This document shows positions 54,044 to 63,845 of a stretch of DNA of 64,000 bases, in pieces. Position 1 is the stretch's first letter. Each line of letters opens with the position of its first letter. The position numbers and the translations under genes were made by a program. The notes under the pieces are model-generated. The model saw nothing but the letters and a program-made list of their open reading frames with translations. It was not told the DNA's origin and did not search any database. The stretch is from Nematopogon swammerdamellus (lineage: Eukaryota > Arthropoda > Insecta > Lepidoptera > Adelidae): assembly GCA_946902875.1 (NCBI GenBank), contig OX336345.1, forward strand, positions 19,375,395 through 19,439,394, in the 5' to 3' direction.

Positions 54044-54390
54044 TGTAAGCCTAGGTAGCTCATTGGTGCGGTCGGTCGACTATTGTTAAGCAACCCTGAG
54101 CGCGGTTAGTACTTTGATGGGTGGCCCCTCGACCGTTGGAGGCTGACCGTGGTTCGGATTCTTATTAGGTGGTAGGATTTGTCCCGCCCGGGTTGGTACC
54201 ACAGCACTGAATGAAACGTCTGTCGAAACGGCTATGTAAATAGTTCGTGTTTTCCGTCCAGTTCAGTCTAGCCGACATGAAATGAAGGGAAGCACTGACA
54301 TGGCGCCTGGTTCACCCGGTGTTATGGCCTGACATCACGGATGTTGTAGGTGATGTAGCCAACCGTGTCACTTTCCATAATACAAAAAAT
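54044..54390 (+). repeat. 5S-type SINE, full length reference copy
   Basis: Head 'aggtagctcattggtgcgg', 5S-like 'ttgttaagcaaccctgagcg' and 'agtactttgatgggtggccc', middle 'cccgggttggtaccacagca', and tail 'gatgttgtaggtgatgtagc' with A-rich end. The 5S-like portion covers the positions of the 5S internal promoter (box A, intermediate element, box C). Confidence 0.75.
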
Positions 54391-54402
54391 AATAAAAAAC
54401 AC

Positions 54403-54455
54403 CTGTCGCATGAGAAGCCGATGCCTAACCAAACTACTCGCCCATCCGCCGATGT
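54403..54455 (-). repeat. tRNA-derived SINE head fragment
   Basis: 'gcatgagaagccgatgccta' and 'aactactcgcccatccgccg' are the inverted head of the tRNA-type SINE. It follows the 5S-type SINE tail-to-tail. Confidence 0.6.
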
Positions 54456-54587
54456 CTTGTCACGATTTTCATGCATTTACATTTTCACCTTGTTACCACC
54501 AATGGTCTGCATGCAGTCCATTGGAAGATACGAAGATACTCAGGTGATACGTGAATAAACGTGTCTAGCAAAGATAAACACATATAC

Positions 54588-55062
54588 AGGGTGTATCAGG
54601 ATAGGTTTTCGAAACTTCAGGGTTCGAAAGGCGCCCATATTTGAAGACGAAAAGCTCTGAAACTTTTTCCCAGATTCGATAATTTTACAGTACTTTTTGG
54701 TGAAAATCTATTCTTCAAGTTGTGTGATGGTTAACGTCCGCCTTTATTAAATAAAAAATAAATTCTAACTCATGAATAAAAATGGGTAGGTTGCATACAT
54801 AACTAGTACAATTGAACTGCGTGTAGGTAAATTCCAAACACTGAAAGTTCAATGACCTCAAAAGAAAAGGAGGACTGAATTAGTTCACTGCACTCTCCAG
54901 TCTCACTCTCACTGTCCATAGAGTTTGTATTACAATTTCCAACTTTTGTATGACAAAAAAAAAACAACGGAATTTCGATTTGAGTGATAAGAATTTTTTT
55001 CTTCTAATAATGAGTACTTTCTGTTCCTAAAGTTTCTCAAACCTATCCTGATACACCCTGTA
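54588..55062. mobile_element. Mariner-like MITE, intact copy
   Basis: Ends TA-cagggtgtatcaggatagg and cctatcctgatacaccctg-TA, with inverted homology extending about 35 bases (through gaaacttcagg). No ORF. Family members at 45098-45737 and 47886-48291. Confidence 0.75.
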
Positions 55063-55590
55063 TTGTGTCCTTATAATTGATTTCATAGGGTTATAAAATC
55101 AATGGTCCTTATGCACTTTTCTCACTTCCTCGCCGGGCTTATGCCTTCTCTAGGAGTCGTATTACCACGGGCTACGGTCAGTCCGCGCCTGCTCACGCAC
55201 ACAGCGATACACTCCTATTATCATAGCTAATTACCGCACTTGATCTTTTTTGCTGACCAATCTAGCAGAACAGTGTATACGCTATTATTTCCTTCGCCGT
55301 GACTATTTCCATAATTCGATTAGAAAGATACCAGTTTTTCTATACGTAATAGTACCGTTGTAATGAGTAAATAGCTGGTTGCATCGAGAGTCGTGCGTTT
55401 ATTATGCTAAAAGGGGTCATTAATAAATTAATTTATGGCTCTATCGGTTTGAGTCTGGACGTTGAAGCTACCGCCTCTTACGGTCACAATGCCACCTTTC
55501 ATACTATGTTGCGTCCGAGACGAAAATATGTGACAGTTATTGCGCCCGCTCATGGTAGCCCTGTGGATTTATGTCAGTCGACTTTAATTT
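55063..55590. other. No supported gene
   Basis: The frame at 55404-55595 has no domain. Nothing repetitive recognised. Confidence 0.4.
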
Positions 55591-55591
55591 T

Positions 55592-56120
55592 TTAGCCGAC
55601 TTCAATAAAAAGGAGGTTATCAATTCGACCCGTATGTATGTAATATCGTTGGAATTGCACAATATTCGTATTTATGTTAATCTATGTGGGCTTCTAAACA
55701 GGTGTGCCAAATTTCATAATGTGTATGTATGTTTGTATGTAAGTATGTATGTGTGTTCTCGGAAACTAGAAATATACTTACCTAATTGCCATAATCATAT
55801 TGGATTAAGTATCTTCCAACTTAGGGAATAGTGCAAGTTTCATCAAAATCGGTTCAGTAGTTTTCAAGATATGGACTGTTATGTGTGTACCAATCATTGG
55901 GAAAACACGTCGTCGTCGGTTTAACGCCTAATTCTACGCAGAACTTGTTATGTGATATAACTAAAATGAGTGAAATAAAAAACTGTTTAACAAAAACATG
56001 TTTTGAAGGCGATACAAAAGCACACCTGAAAATTGATAGATGGGCCCCTTTTGTGCTTTTGTGCCGCCTTCACCTCAAGGGTCCGAATATGAATCAAAAT
56101 ATTATTTAACACTTTTAAGT
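55592..56120 (+). repeat. ccgacttc...ggaggttatcaattcg repeat
   Basis: Starts 'agccgacttcaataaaaagg', contains a gtatgtatgt run and 'aaaatcggttcagtagtttt', ending near 'gtgccgccttcacc'. Same family as 3190-3990 and, more distantly, 62105-62605. Confidence 0.6.
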
Positions 56121-56409
56121 TCTAGTTGTTTTTTTGAAGTCGATGCAATGTTTTTTTTATCATTGAATGGACTTCTTCAGCAGAAATAAATGATGGTGCA
56201 CTCCGTTCGTCCTTCTTTGTGAGCTTATTATGATTATTGTACTAATAAATAAATAAGAAATGTGTTCCTTTCGTGAGCTTTAGGTAACACTATTAGTTTC
56301 TGACATTACAAGAATTGATGCAGTTGCAAAATATATTTTCTTGTATGACAAGAAAATTCTTTAAAAGGTTTGAGACTTTGGAATAGCTTCGACGCAGCAT
56401 CATTACATA

Positions 56410-56605
56410 CATCTCACTAATATTAAAAACGAGAAAGTTTGAATGTTTGTTTGTTTGTTGCACTTTCATTTCACGCCTAAACGGCTTAACGAATTTGTAT
56501 GAAATTTGGTAGGTATGTAGATGGATCAAACACAGAATTAATATATAGGCTAATTTATAGGTTAATATATACGTTAATTATCCCGGAAAAAGTCATGGTT
56601 CCTGT
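56410..56605 (+). mobile_element. Helitron-like 5' fragment
   Basis: Begins tctcactaatattaaaaacg followed by 'gaatgtttgtttgtttgttg' and 'aacggcttaacgaatttgta', typical of the 5' part of lepidopteran Helitron-like elements, with the TC start. The 3' end is missing. Confidence 0.5.
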
Positions 56606-56665
56606 AGGATAGCCATTATTGCATTAAAAAAAATATCTTGGCGGAAGGACCGTGCCAAGCTGCAA

Positions 56666-56758
56666 TGTTGGTCCTTATCGCCTTGGCCGTCTTATGCAAC
56701 TTGCACGGGGAGAGATGCAGGAGGAAGATTCTTAAAAAAAATACCACACGGTATTGAA
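56666..56758 (-). repeat. gtcgtaaaaggcgac repeat fragment
   Basis: Minus strand has 'catctctccccgtgcaag' with diverged neighbours; ends 'accacacggtat'. Confidence 0.45.
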
Positions 56759-57305
56759 GCAGAATTGTACGTAATTCAAATGTATTTATTAAATGTTGCT
56801 TATACATTAATTCATTCTATATATTTTTACATATATCTAGAGCAAGACAGCGATAATTTATTCCCGATGAATAGAATACTAGGAAGAGTATGCCAAGCAA
56901 GTCGATACAAATAAAACGCTAGTCAGCGGCGCGGCGGCGTCTGCACGATCGCGTGAGAGCGCGCGCGCGGCGACAGTTAGAACGATACTGTATTAACATT
57001 ACAGCGATCTCAACAATTAACAATGATACAGACGTTCCCTTGTTCCAGTAATGGGTAATTATTCGACATGCTTAATATTCTTCTACGTATTGATCGCATC
57101 CGAGCGAGCAGTGCAGCGGCGCAGCGGTGGCGGTGTGGTGAGAAGAAACGATTCAAGTCCAAACGGTTGTTTGTGCGCATATCTATAAGTATAAACATTT
57201 TTATAACATACATTATACTTTAATTAAAGATTACTTGTAATAATACTGTTAAATACATAAAAAAGAAAGCAACAGAGAAGAAGCAAACTAAGAATTAAAT
57301 TAAAA
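56759..57305. other. Unassigned with GC-rich patch
   Basis: 56930-56985 is CpG-rich (gcggcgcggcggcg; gagcgcgcgcgcgg), possibly regulatory. No coding frame supported. Confidence 0.35.
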
Positions 57306-57350
57306 TAAAAAGCTCTTCTATAGGGACAGTCCCTATGGAAGAGCTTTTTA
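57306..57350. other. Near-perfect 22 bp palindrome
   Basis: aaaaagctcttctatagggac and its complement meet with one base between them and one mismatch. Ends in T-runs. Adjacent sequence to 57540 (cggacgcctcc, 'ccgggctcggacacc') is GC-rich and unassigned. Confidence 0.8.
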
Positions 57351-57754
57351 TGCCAGTAGTCCCAAGGACCGAAGCAGCGTTCCCCCGCTGAATGGCTAAG
57401 CTTATGTTTTTGGTGAGGAACGCTCTGGCACGACACGGTCCCCGGACGCCTCCATAAGAAGTTTGCCCAACTGCTTATTTATTGACCGGTTCTTTGGCGT
57501 CCGGGCTCGGACACCCCGAGAGTCTCCACGGTAAAGGTGACAAACTCGACAAATCATCTATAAACAAAGTGTTTGATGACTATAGGTCATAAATCAAACC
57601 AGGTACTCCTGAGCCTATTTGGAGCAAAAAAGTTAGATGACATTTTGCTCTACGATGAACTTTTTTTTCCATACAATACTAAATAAAATTATTTAGTTTT
57701 GTATCAAACACCCTGTATACATATAATATTTCACTATAGATAATTTACAAAAAA
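57351..57754. other. Unassigned GC-rich then AT-rich stretch
   Basis: ggacgcctccat (57441) and a diverged complement ggcgtccggg (57498) hint at a hairpin. No gene. Confidence 0.35.
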
Positions 57755-57885
57755 AAAGCCTAAGGTTGCACTCCGGGAGTGCCGGCAGAAGTGATCTGAT
57801 GCGAGATCTGACGCGAGTTTAACATTTTTTACCCATCTACAAAAAGTGCCAAGCGCCGCTAAAGAAGTTTTCACTTCAATAAGTC
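57755..57885. repeat. Repeat with gtgccggcagaagtg and aagttttcacttc
   Basis: 'ttgcactccgggagtgccgg' near the left and 'gccgctaaagaagttttcac' at the right. Copies at 52303-52775 and, inverted, at 63045-63230. Confidence 0.55.
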
Positions 57886-58039
57886 GGAAGAAAATGTAAT
57901 ACAATTTAAAGGTATTAGTAAATAATAAAAGAAAACGGAAGCAAAGAAAGCCATTGCGCGCTTCAGCCTCAAAATTAAAAATTATTTCAGATGACTCTCG
58001 CCTCGCTTCGCCTGACAGACGCCTCGTTCGGAGATGGTG

Positions 58040-58348
58040 CATCGCGGTACCGCGTGGGAATGCGGCGAGTGTCCTCGGAGCACTCCATCCATCTCCAGTC
58101 CTATTAAATTGGCTTTTTTAAGATACATTTATGAATTCCTGGCCTTTGCTGCTGTGGAAACACTTGGCGTGTGGTCACCCGACGCAAGGACCTTCGGAAA
58201 CGTCCTAGGGAAGCTCGTTATCGATAAGTCTGGGGACCGACGCGCCAAGTCTTTCTTCTTTCAGCAAAAAGGGCTAGCCACTCAAAGTGGCAACGCTGCC
58301 AGTGTATTGGACACTGTGGCGGAGTCGGCTGAGTTCACGAGTCAGTAA
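58040..58348 (+). pseudogene. Non-LTR reverse transcriptase C-terminus
   Basis: Reads FLAFAAVETLGVWSPDARTF, GNVLGKLVIDKSGDRRAKSF and FFQQKGLATQSGNAASVLDT. The 'ETLGxW ... SGDxRAxSFxxQ ... Q(R/S)GNAASV' pattern is the usual end of one widespread group of LINE proteins that I cannot name exactly. About 85 of 104 codons are recognisable; the 5' part of the element is missing. Confidence 0.65.
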
Positions 58349-58972
58349 GCCTGGATACGAAATACGGCATCGTTTGTATGAGAACCGAGGTAGCCGCCAA
58401 AGGGGTGTGAAGTCTGAGGCGGGAGCGGCGCATGGAACGCCGTGATTGGCCGAGCGAGTAGGTAGCCACGTGACGCCAGTCTTCCATACGTTTGAACGGG
58501 ATTCATACAATAAGTCGCTCATTGTGTCGATTCGCGATGAAAAGATGAAATGGATTTAACAATATTTAACCCTTCTTTACATCAAGGGAATAATATAACT
58601 TTCTCTTAAATGAACAAAGGCAACGCCCCTTTCACAATTTTGCGAATTTGCAGATTTTCGCATAAACACGATAATAGTTCTAAGTTCTGAGATACCTCGG
58701 ATACTTTATTATAAATCTACATCAAATTTCCAAAACAATGATATGTAAGACCTCGTACATTGGTATTATCTTATTGGAGTATTTGTTATTGGAATTTTCC
58801 AAAATTAAAAAAATAATGTTAGAAAGTCGAAAAGTTTTGTAACCAAAAAAAAAATTATTATATTATTAACAACTATTTGCTAATTACTTAGCCAACGATA
58901 TGACAAATTATATTGCAATATGACTTCGCGAAAAATTCGCGAAAATCTACCCTACCATAAAAAATTTATGAG
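58349..58972. other. No supported gene
   Basis: 58380-58500 is GC-balanced and may be the LINE 3' untranslated region; the rest is AT-rich. Confidence 0.4.
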
Positions 58973-59130
58973 TACCCACCTCGATATTTAATTTTTTTAC
59001 GGTAAAATGAGGTTTTCCAGGCTTTGCCTTTTTTAACAAACTAACCAGCCATACCCACCTGGATATTTAATTTTTTTAGGGTAAAATGAGGTTTTCCAGG
59101 CTTTGCCTTTTTTAACAAACTAACCAGCCA
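58973..59130. repeat. 79 bp tandem duplication
   Basis: Unit from tacccacctcgatatttaat to aaactaaccagcca, two copies differing at about two positions. Recent local duplication. Confidence 0.9.
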
Positions 59131-59467
59131 TGCAGCTAGAGCCTTATAAAATGTACCATGCGTCTCTCTGTCAGTTTGACGGTGTGAATTCGTTATATAA
59201 GGGTTAATAAAATAACAAATGAAAGGCTGTGTAGTCTGTAATAGAAACATATATTTGAAACAGAACAATAATTTACTTAATTATTTATTTATAGATCGGT
59301 ATCTATATTAAATTTTTCATTTGGTAACTTTTGAACAATTGAATTAAATTTAAAAGCACAATTTACGACATTTACATTGTTACTGTTTACATTGTTGACA
59401 TTTACATTGTTATTGTTGAACTAAAGAACTAAAGAACTAACATGTGTCTCGAGAGATGGTCGCGCAA
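59131..59467. other. AT-rich spacer
   Basis: Short repeats of 'acatttacattgtta' near 59365-59415. No gene. Confidence 0.45.
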
Positions 59468-59967
59468 CAGATGGATAGATCTCACCGAGACCTAAAGTTT
59501 GAGTACCAACACGATGGGTCTAGCACCAGTGGTTCTCGAGTTATGACCAAAACAAAAGTTCATGTGACAGATGGATAGATCTCACCGAGACCTGAAGTTT
59601 GAGTACCAACACGATGGGTCTAGCACCAGTGGTTCTCGAGTTATGACCAAAACAAAAGTTCATGTGACAGATGGATAGATCTCACCGAGACCTAAAGTTT
59701 GAGTACCAACACGATGGATCTAGCACCAGTGGTTCTCGAGTTATGACCAAAACAAAAGTTCATGTGACAGATGGATAGATCTCACCGAGACCTGAAGTTT
59801 GAGTACCAACACGATGGGTCTAGCACCAGTGGTTCTCGAGTTATGACCAAAACAATAGTTAATGTGACAGATGGATAGATCTCATCGAGACGTTCAGATT
59901 GAGTACCAACACGATGGGTCTAAGTCCAGTGGTTCTGTAGATATGACCAAAACTAATGATCACGTGA
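59468..59967. repeat. 100 bp satellite, five copies of exact period
   Basis: Unit starts cagatggatagatctcaccg and ends caaaagttcatgtga. Starts at 59468, 59568, 59668, 59768 and 59868, with no indels. Units 1-4 differ at very few positions; unit 5 is clearly more diverged. No ORF survives one unit in most frames. Confidence 0.95.
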
Positions 59968-60960
59968 CAGATGATAATTCCGACCCCTCACTCGCATGAT
60001 CGCATCGCATTTCGCATTTAGATGCTAGCTAGCTAGCTAGCAGCGGAGCGCAGGCGCTATATAGCATTTAGCATTTAGCAGTACCACAGATAAATAGCAC
60101 ATACTTCATTGCTTTGTGCGTTCCAAAACAAACGAACCAGCAAAGTTTTACGAACGAAACAGCAATGCTAATTAAAATTAAATGTGATTATTGCTTAGCA
60201 TTTAGCATTAATTTTTATTCATCAGGGCGCTTAGCAGTGCTAAATGCTAACGGGGTATTCATTATGAATTAATTTTGTTAATGCTAAGCATAACAAGACT
60301 AATTCCCGGTAGACGCATGACCTAAAGAAATTAATTCCTTTAGAGTCGCTCAAAAGTAAAAACCGGTAGGTACTGGTTGAATGAAAAAAGCGCGATAAAC
60401 GAATATTGAACGAGGAAACCTGCTGAGGTTGACTAGAAGAAATGTCCTTTGGCAATAAGGCAGAATGCATGAAATATCTGTATACATTTAACATACATAT
60501 TTATCAATAAACAAAAAAAATTACAAGAGCTAACTGCATCCAACACGATAGTCGACCTATGGTGGGTAAGCAGAAAAGAGCTCTCCATACATATTTACGC
60601 CGATGTTTGTTACTGAAATTCAAGCGAAAAATGCTATCAAATTGAATGAAAGTACTTACTCGTGAAAGGTGACTCCATCTGTGTTCAAGTTTGAATTTTT
60701 CGACGACTTTTTGCACCAAAGCACTGCACAATGAGGCATTTTGTGACAGACGCGCACGTTCGCTCCGCCTGAGCGGCGGACGGAGACTAAGATCGGTCGC
60801 CGGCGCTAGACTGACGCGCTGGCGCGTGTGCGCCGACGCGCGGCTACCCCTGTCCTCCTATGTATAGCGCCTCCAGGCTTACTGACTCGTGGCTGAGTTG
60901 GACGAAATATTTTACTTGCAGTAGGTAGGCAAGTAAAATATAATCAAAGATTAATTATGT
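59968..60960. other. Unassigned, with ttagcattta motifs and GC-rich patch
   Basis: gctagctagctagctagc at about 60026 and six to seven copies of tagcattta/taaatgcta in both orientations at 60010-60295. 60740-60850 is CpG-rich. Small open frames are not supported. Confidence 0.4.
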
Positions 60961-61091
60961 TAATTTAGATAAATTTATTTTATTTCAAATTTTTTTTAAT
61001 ATTAATTTTACATAATATTTACAAACTTAAAATCTAAAATTAATACAAAAACAAATGGAGTTTCCACCACCGGCGGCGGGGCGAGCCCAGG
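60961..61091 (-). mobile_element. 3' trailer of the R4/Dong-like element
   Basis: Minus strand: gtggtggaaactccatttgt and 'attaattttagattttaagt', matching 246-300. It follows the stop of the endonuclease ORF directly, with a GC-rich ccgccgccggtgg motif between them. Confidence 0.6.
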
Positions 61092-61797
61092 CTACCGATG
61101 GTCGGGTCCCAAAGAGAGGAACCTCCGGACGATGCGTGCAGTGTCGAGCAGGGCTGCCTTCTGGATCTGGCCCTTGACCCAACCACTCAGCGAGAGCCTC
61201 TCAAGGTGGTCGTCGAGGCTCTTCGCTATCAGCCCATGCGCCGAAACGACTATGGGCACAACGATCGTCGAGTCGACGGGCCACATTTTGGTAACCTCGT
61301 GCTGCAGATCCAGATATTTTAACATCTTCTCTGCTTCCTTACTGACGAGGTTACCATCGTGCGGCACGGCGATATCGACGAGCGTTGCGCGCCTTGCCTC
61401 CCGGTCTACTATCACAATATCAGGCCTGTTCGCGAGAATAGTCCTGTCTGTGATAATGGACCGGTCCCAGTAGAGTGTGACATGACCGTTCTCGAGAACT
61501 GGCGGTGGATTGTACTTATAGTAAGGCACCTCAGTACCCACAAGGTTGAACTTTAAGGCAAGTTGCTGGTGGATAATCCTGGCTACTAGGTTGTGTCTAT
61601 GCAGATACTCGGTGTTGGCAAGCTGCGAACAACCGGAAATCACATGTCTGAGGGACTCGCCAGGTTGGTGGCAGGCGCGGCAGATGTCAATGGTGCCGTC
61701 CTTCATTATGTGTTTCCTATAGTTGTTCGTCTTGACAACCTCATCTTGTATTGCAAAGACAAACCCTTCGGTTTCCCCGAAGAGGTCCCCGAATTTG
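61092..61797 (-). pseudogene. R4/Dong-like retrotransposon C-terminus: zinc knuckle and restriction-like endonuclease
   Basis: An open stretch of about 235 codons begins FGDLFGETEGFVFAIQDEVV upstream of the first ATG (61706). It has a C-x2-C-x8-H-x4-C knuckle (CRACHQPGESLRHVISGC) and then the PD...D type nuclease core: RPDIVIVDREARRATLVDIA, VPHDGNLVSKEAEKMLKYLD. It ends RRFLSLGPDHR-stop. These features define the restriction-like endonuclease group (R2, R4/Dong, CRE and relatives). The copy is 5'-truncated; beyond 61797 the sequence turns into TAA-type repeat (tattatattatta on plus), consistent with insertion in TAA DNA. Reverse transcriptase domain is missing. Confidence 0.75.
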
Positions 61798-61974
61798 TAT
61801 TATATTATTACGAAGTAAAAAATTTATGAATTAAATAAATTTTAATTAAAACTATAATCTACTATATCAAAACTACTTTTGAAATTGCCCCAATTGGTTT
61901 AGTTACCTATCAATGACGACAAAAATGACAAAATATCGAATTTCTCCAGTTAGAAATGTTAAATGTTATTAGAT

Positions 61975-62104
61975 TTAGATTCAGATATTTATTTCACCAT
62001 AAAGAACACACAACAATAACAATATTCATTGAGACATATGCATAATATGCATATGTCTCAATATGAATCAATATGAATATTATTCAGTATGGTTCGTCAT
62101 CATT
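61975..62104 (-). repeat. Repeat with 'caccataaagaacacac' tail
   Basis: Matches 3603-3800 and 12081-12250; includes a palindromic gacatatgcataatatgcat segment. Confidence 0.5.
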
Positions 62105-62605
62105 TTTAACCGACTTCCAAAAAAGGAGGAGGTTCTCAATTCGTCTGTATGTTTTTTTTTTTTTTTATTTTTTTTTTTATTTTTTTTATTTTTATTTTTT
62201 TGTATGTTTGTAACACGATTTCTCCGTCAATTGAGGGCCGATTTAGAAAATTCTTTTTTTGTTAGTTAGGTCATACTTCCGAGGTGGTCCCATTTCAATT
62301 TTATCGAAATTGGTTCAGTGGTTTTCGAAAAATCAGCATAATACTATGGTGTGTGGTTACCTTCAGCAAAACTTGTGATGTGGTCGTTTTCGGCAATTTT
62401 CAGTTTGATAAATTAGTATGGTGTGTGGTTACCTTCAGCAAAACATTTGTGATGTGGACTTATTCAGCAATTTGCAGTCTGACACATATGGCGAATAATT
62501 CTGTACCACTTCAATCGATTTCGATTATTCTTTTTTATGTAATATTACTAAAAAGAATGAAATAAAAACTGTTTTAAAAAATATTAAACCGATTTCCAAA
62601 AAACA
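62105..62605 (+). repeat. aaccgacttcc...ggaggttctcaattcg repeat
   Basis: From 'taaccgacttccaaaaaagg' through a long T-rich run (62150-62200), 'aattggttcagtggttttcg', two copies of 'gtgtggttaccttcagcaaa', to 'taaaccgatttccaaaaaac'. The start and end share accgacttcca/accgatttcca in the same direction. Confidence 0.55.
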
Positions 62606-62929
62606 AAAAAAAAAAAACTAAAAAGTATTAAATACCTAATATTTTGAAATTTTCTCTGTCCTGTTGAAATACATGAATCGATATACTAGTGATACATATT
62701 CGGACCCTTGTTTCATGAATATTCTAAATTTGAAATTTTTTTATCTTTTCCGACCGGCGTTTAATTTATTATGGTACCTGGCCAGTACCTACTGTACCGA
62801 GTACCATCGAGCTGGTTTGATGATGGAGACAGAAGGTGGCCATAGGAACTCCTAAACTACACATGATAATCCCATCGTGTTTGGGCTCGTTGCATTTGTC
62901 TTCACGAGAAATTTACTTTAGACCTAAAA
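62606..62929. other. No supported gene
   Basis: AT-rich with no recognised repeat. Confidence 0.4.
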
Positions 62930-63232
62930 GATTCTCAATTCGACGGTATGTTTTCTTTTTTTGGATGTTTGTTACGCGATTACTCCGTCAATTGTGGGCC
63001 GATTTTGAAAATTCTTTTTTTTTTTATTTGAAAGGGGATAACCCTGAGGTTTTTGAAGTGAAAACTTCTTTAGCGGCTCTTGGCACTTTTTTAGGTGGGT
63101 AAAAATGTATAACTCGCGACATCGCGTCAGCGTCATTTTTAAAATGAAACCTTAAGTCATTGCGTTAAGGGTTAAGTTAGAGTGGCACGGGATCTGCCGG
63201 CACTCCCGGAGTGCAACTGTTAAGTAGGGTTC
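62930..63232 (-). repeat. Composite: ggttctcaattcg repeat piece and gtgccggcagaagtg repeat
   Basis: 'gattctcaattcgacggtat' at 62931 belongs to the previous family; 63045-63230 (gaagtgaaaacttctttagc ... 'ctgccggcactcccggagtg') is the inverted copy of 57755-57885. Confidence 0.5.
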
Positions 63233-63418
63233 CGTAACACGTTTATGTCTGTCCATTCTACTAAGTTCTGCAAAATGAATGTAGGGTTCCGTAACATATG
63301 CATGTCTATCCGTTCTACTAAATTTTACAATTTTCAACCAAGGTCCTCCGACGGTTATTTTATAATAAAAGTAGGCTTCCGTAACACGTTTATGTCTGTC
63401 CATTCTACTAAGTTCTGC
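63225..63418 (+). repeat. Three spaced copies of gtagggttccgtaac
   Basis: 'gttccgtaacacgtttatgt' at about 63228 and 63378 and a diverged copy at 63285, each followed by a 'ctgtccattctactaa' block. Copies 1 and 3 are nearly identical over 50 bases. Confidence 0.7.
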
Positions 63419-63763
63419 AACATCACCTACAACGTCCGTGATGTCAGCCCATAACACCAGTGCCATGTCAGTGCTTCCCCCTTTGATCGTGCTGACTACA
63501 CTGAACTGGTCGGAAAACACAAACTATTTACATAGCCGTTTCGACCGACGTTTAATTCAGTGCGGTGGTACCAACCCGGGAAGGTTAAACCCTACCACCA
63601 AGTAAAATTACGAGGGAAGGGACTTACAGTTTTACGAGGAATCCGAACCTTGGTCAGCCTCCAACGGTCAGCGGTCACCCATCTAAGCACTGACCGCACC
63701 CAGCGTTGCTTAAAATTCAATAGCGACAGTTGACTGTCTGCACCACTGAGCTATCGAAGCTGA
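63418..63763 (-). repeat. 5S-type SINE, full length, minus strand
   Basis: Minus strand: head 'gtcagcttcgatagctcagt', 5S-like 'ttaagcaacgctgggtgcgg' and 'agtgcttagatgggtgacc', middle and tail. The head abuts unique DNA at 63764. Confidence 0.7.
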
Positions 63764-63799
63764 CGTGGTCCTATTTTAATTGGGTCAAGATCGGATTGG

Positions 63800-63845
63800 A
63801 AAGCGAGGCGGAATCGCGAGGCCGAAGGCCGAGCGATTCCGCCGA
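63800..63845. other. GC-rich interrupted palindrome
   Basis: ggcggaatcgc and gcgattccgcc flank an inner ggccgaaggcc. It resembles the palindromic core of the 68 bp satellite unit (ggccttcggcc). Confidence 0.7.

Noticed and set aside
54044..54390. A 5S rRNA gene
   Set aside because: Only the internal control region resembles 5S; the outer helices are missing and the copy is followed by a SINE body with poly(A).
59468..59967. CRISPR-like array or gene repeat
   Set aside because: The 100 bp units are contiguous with no spacers, and each frame has stops within a unit.
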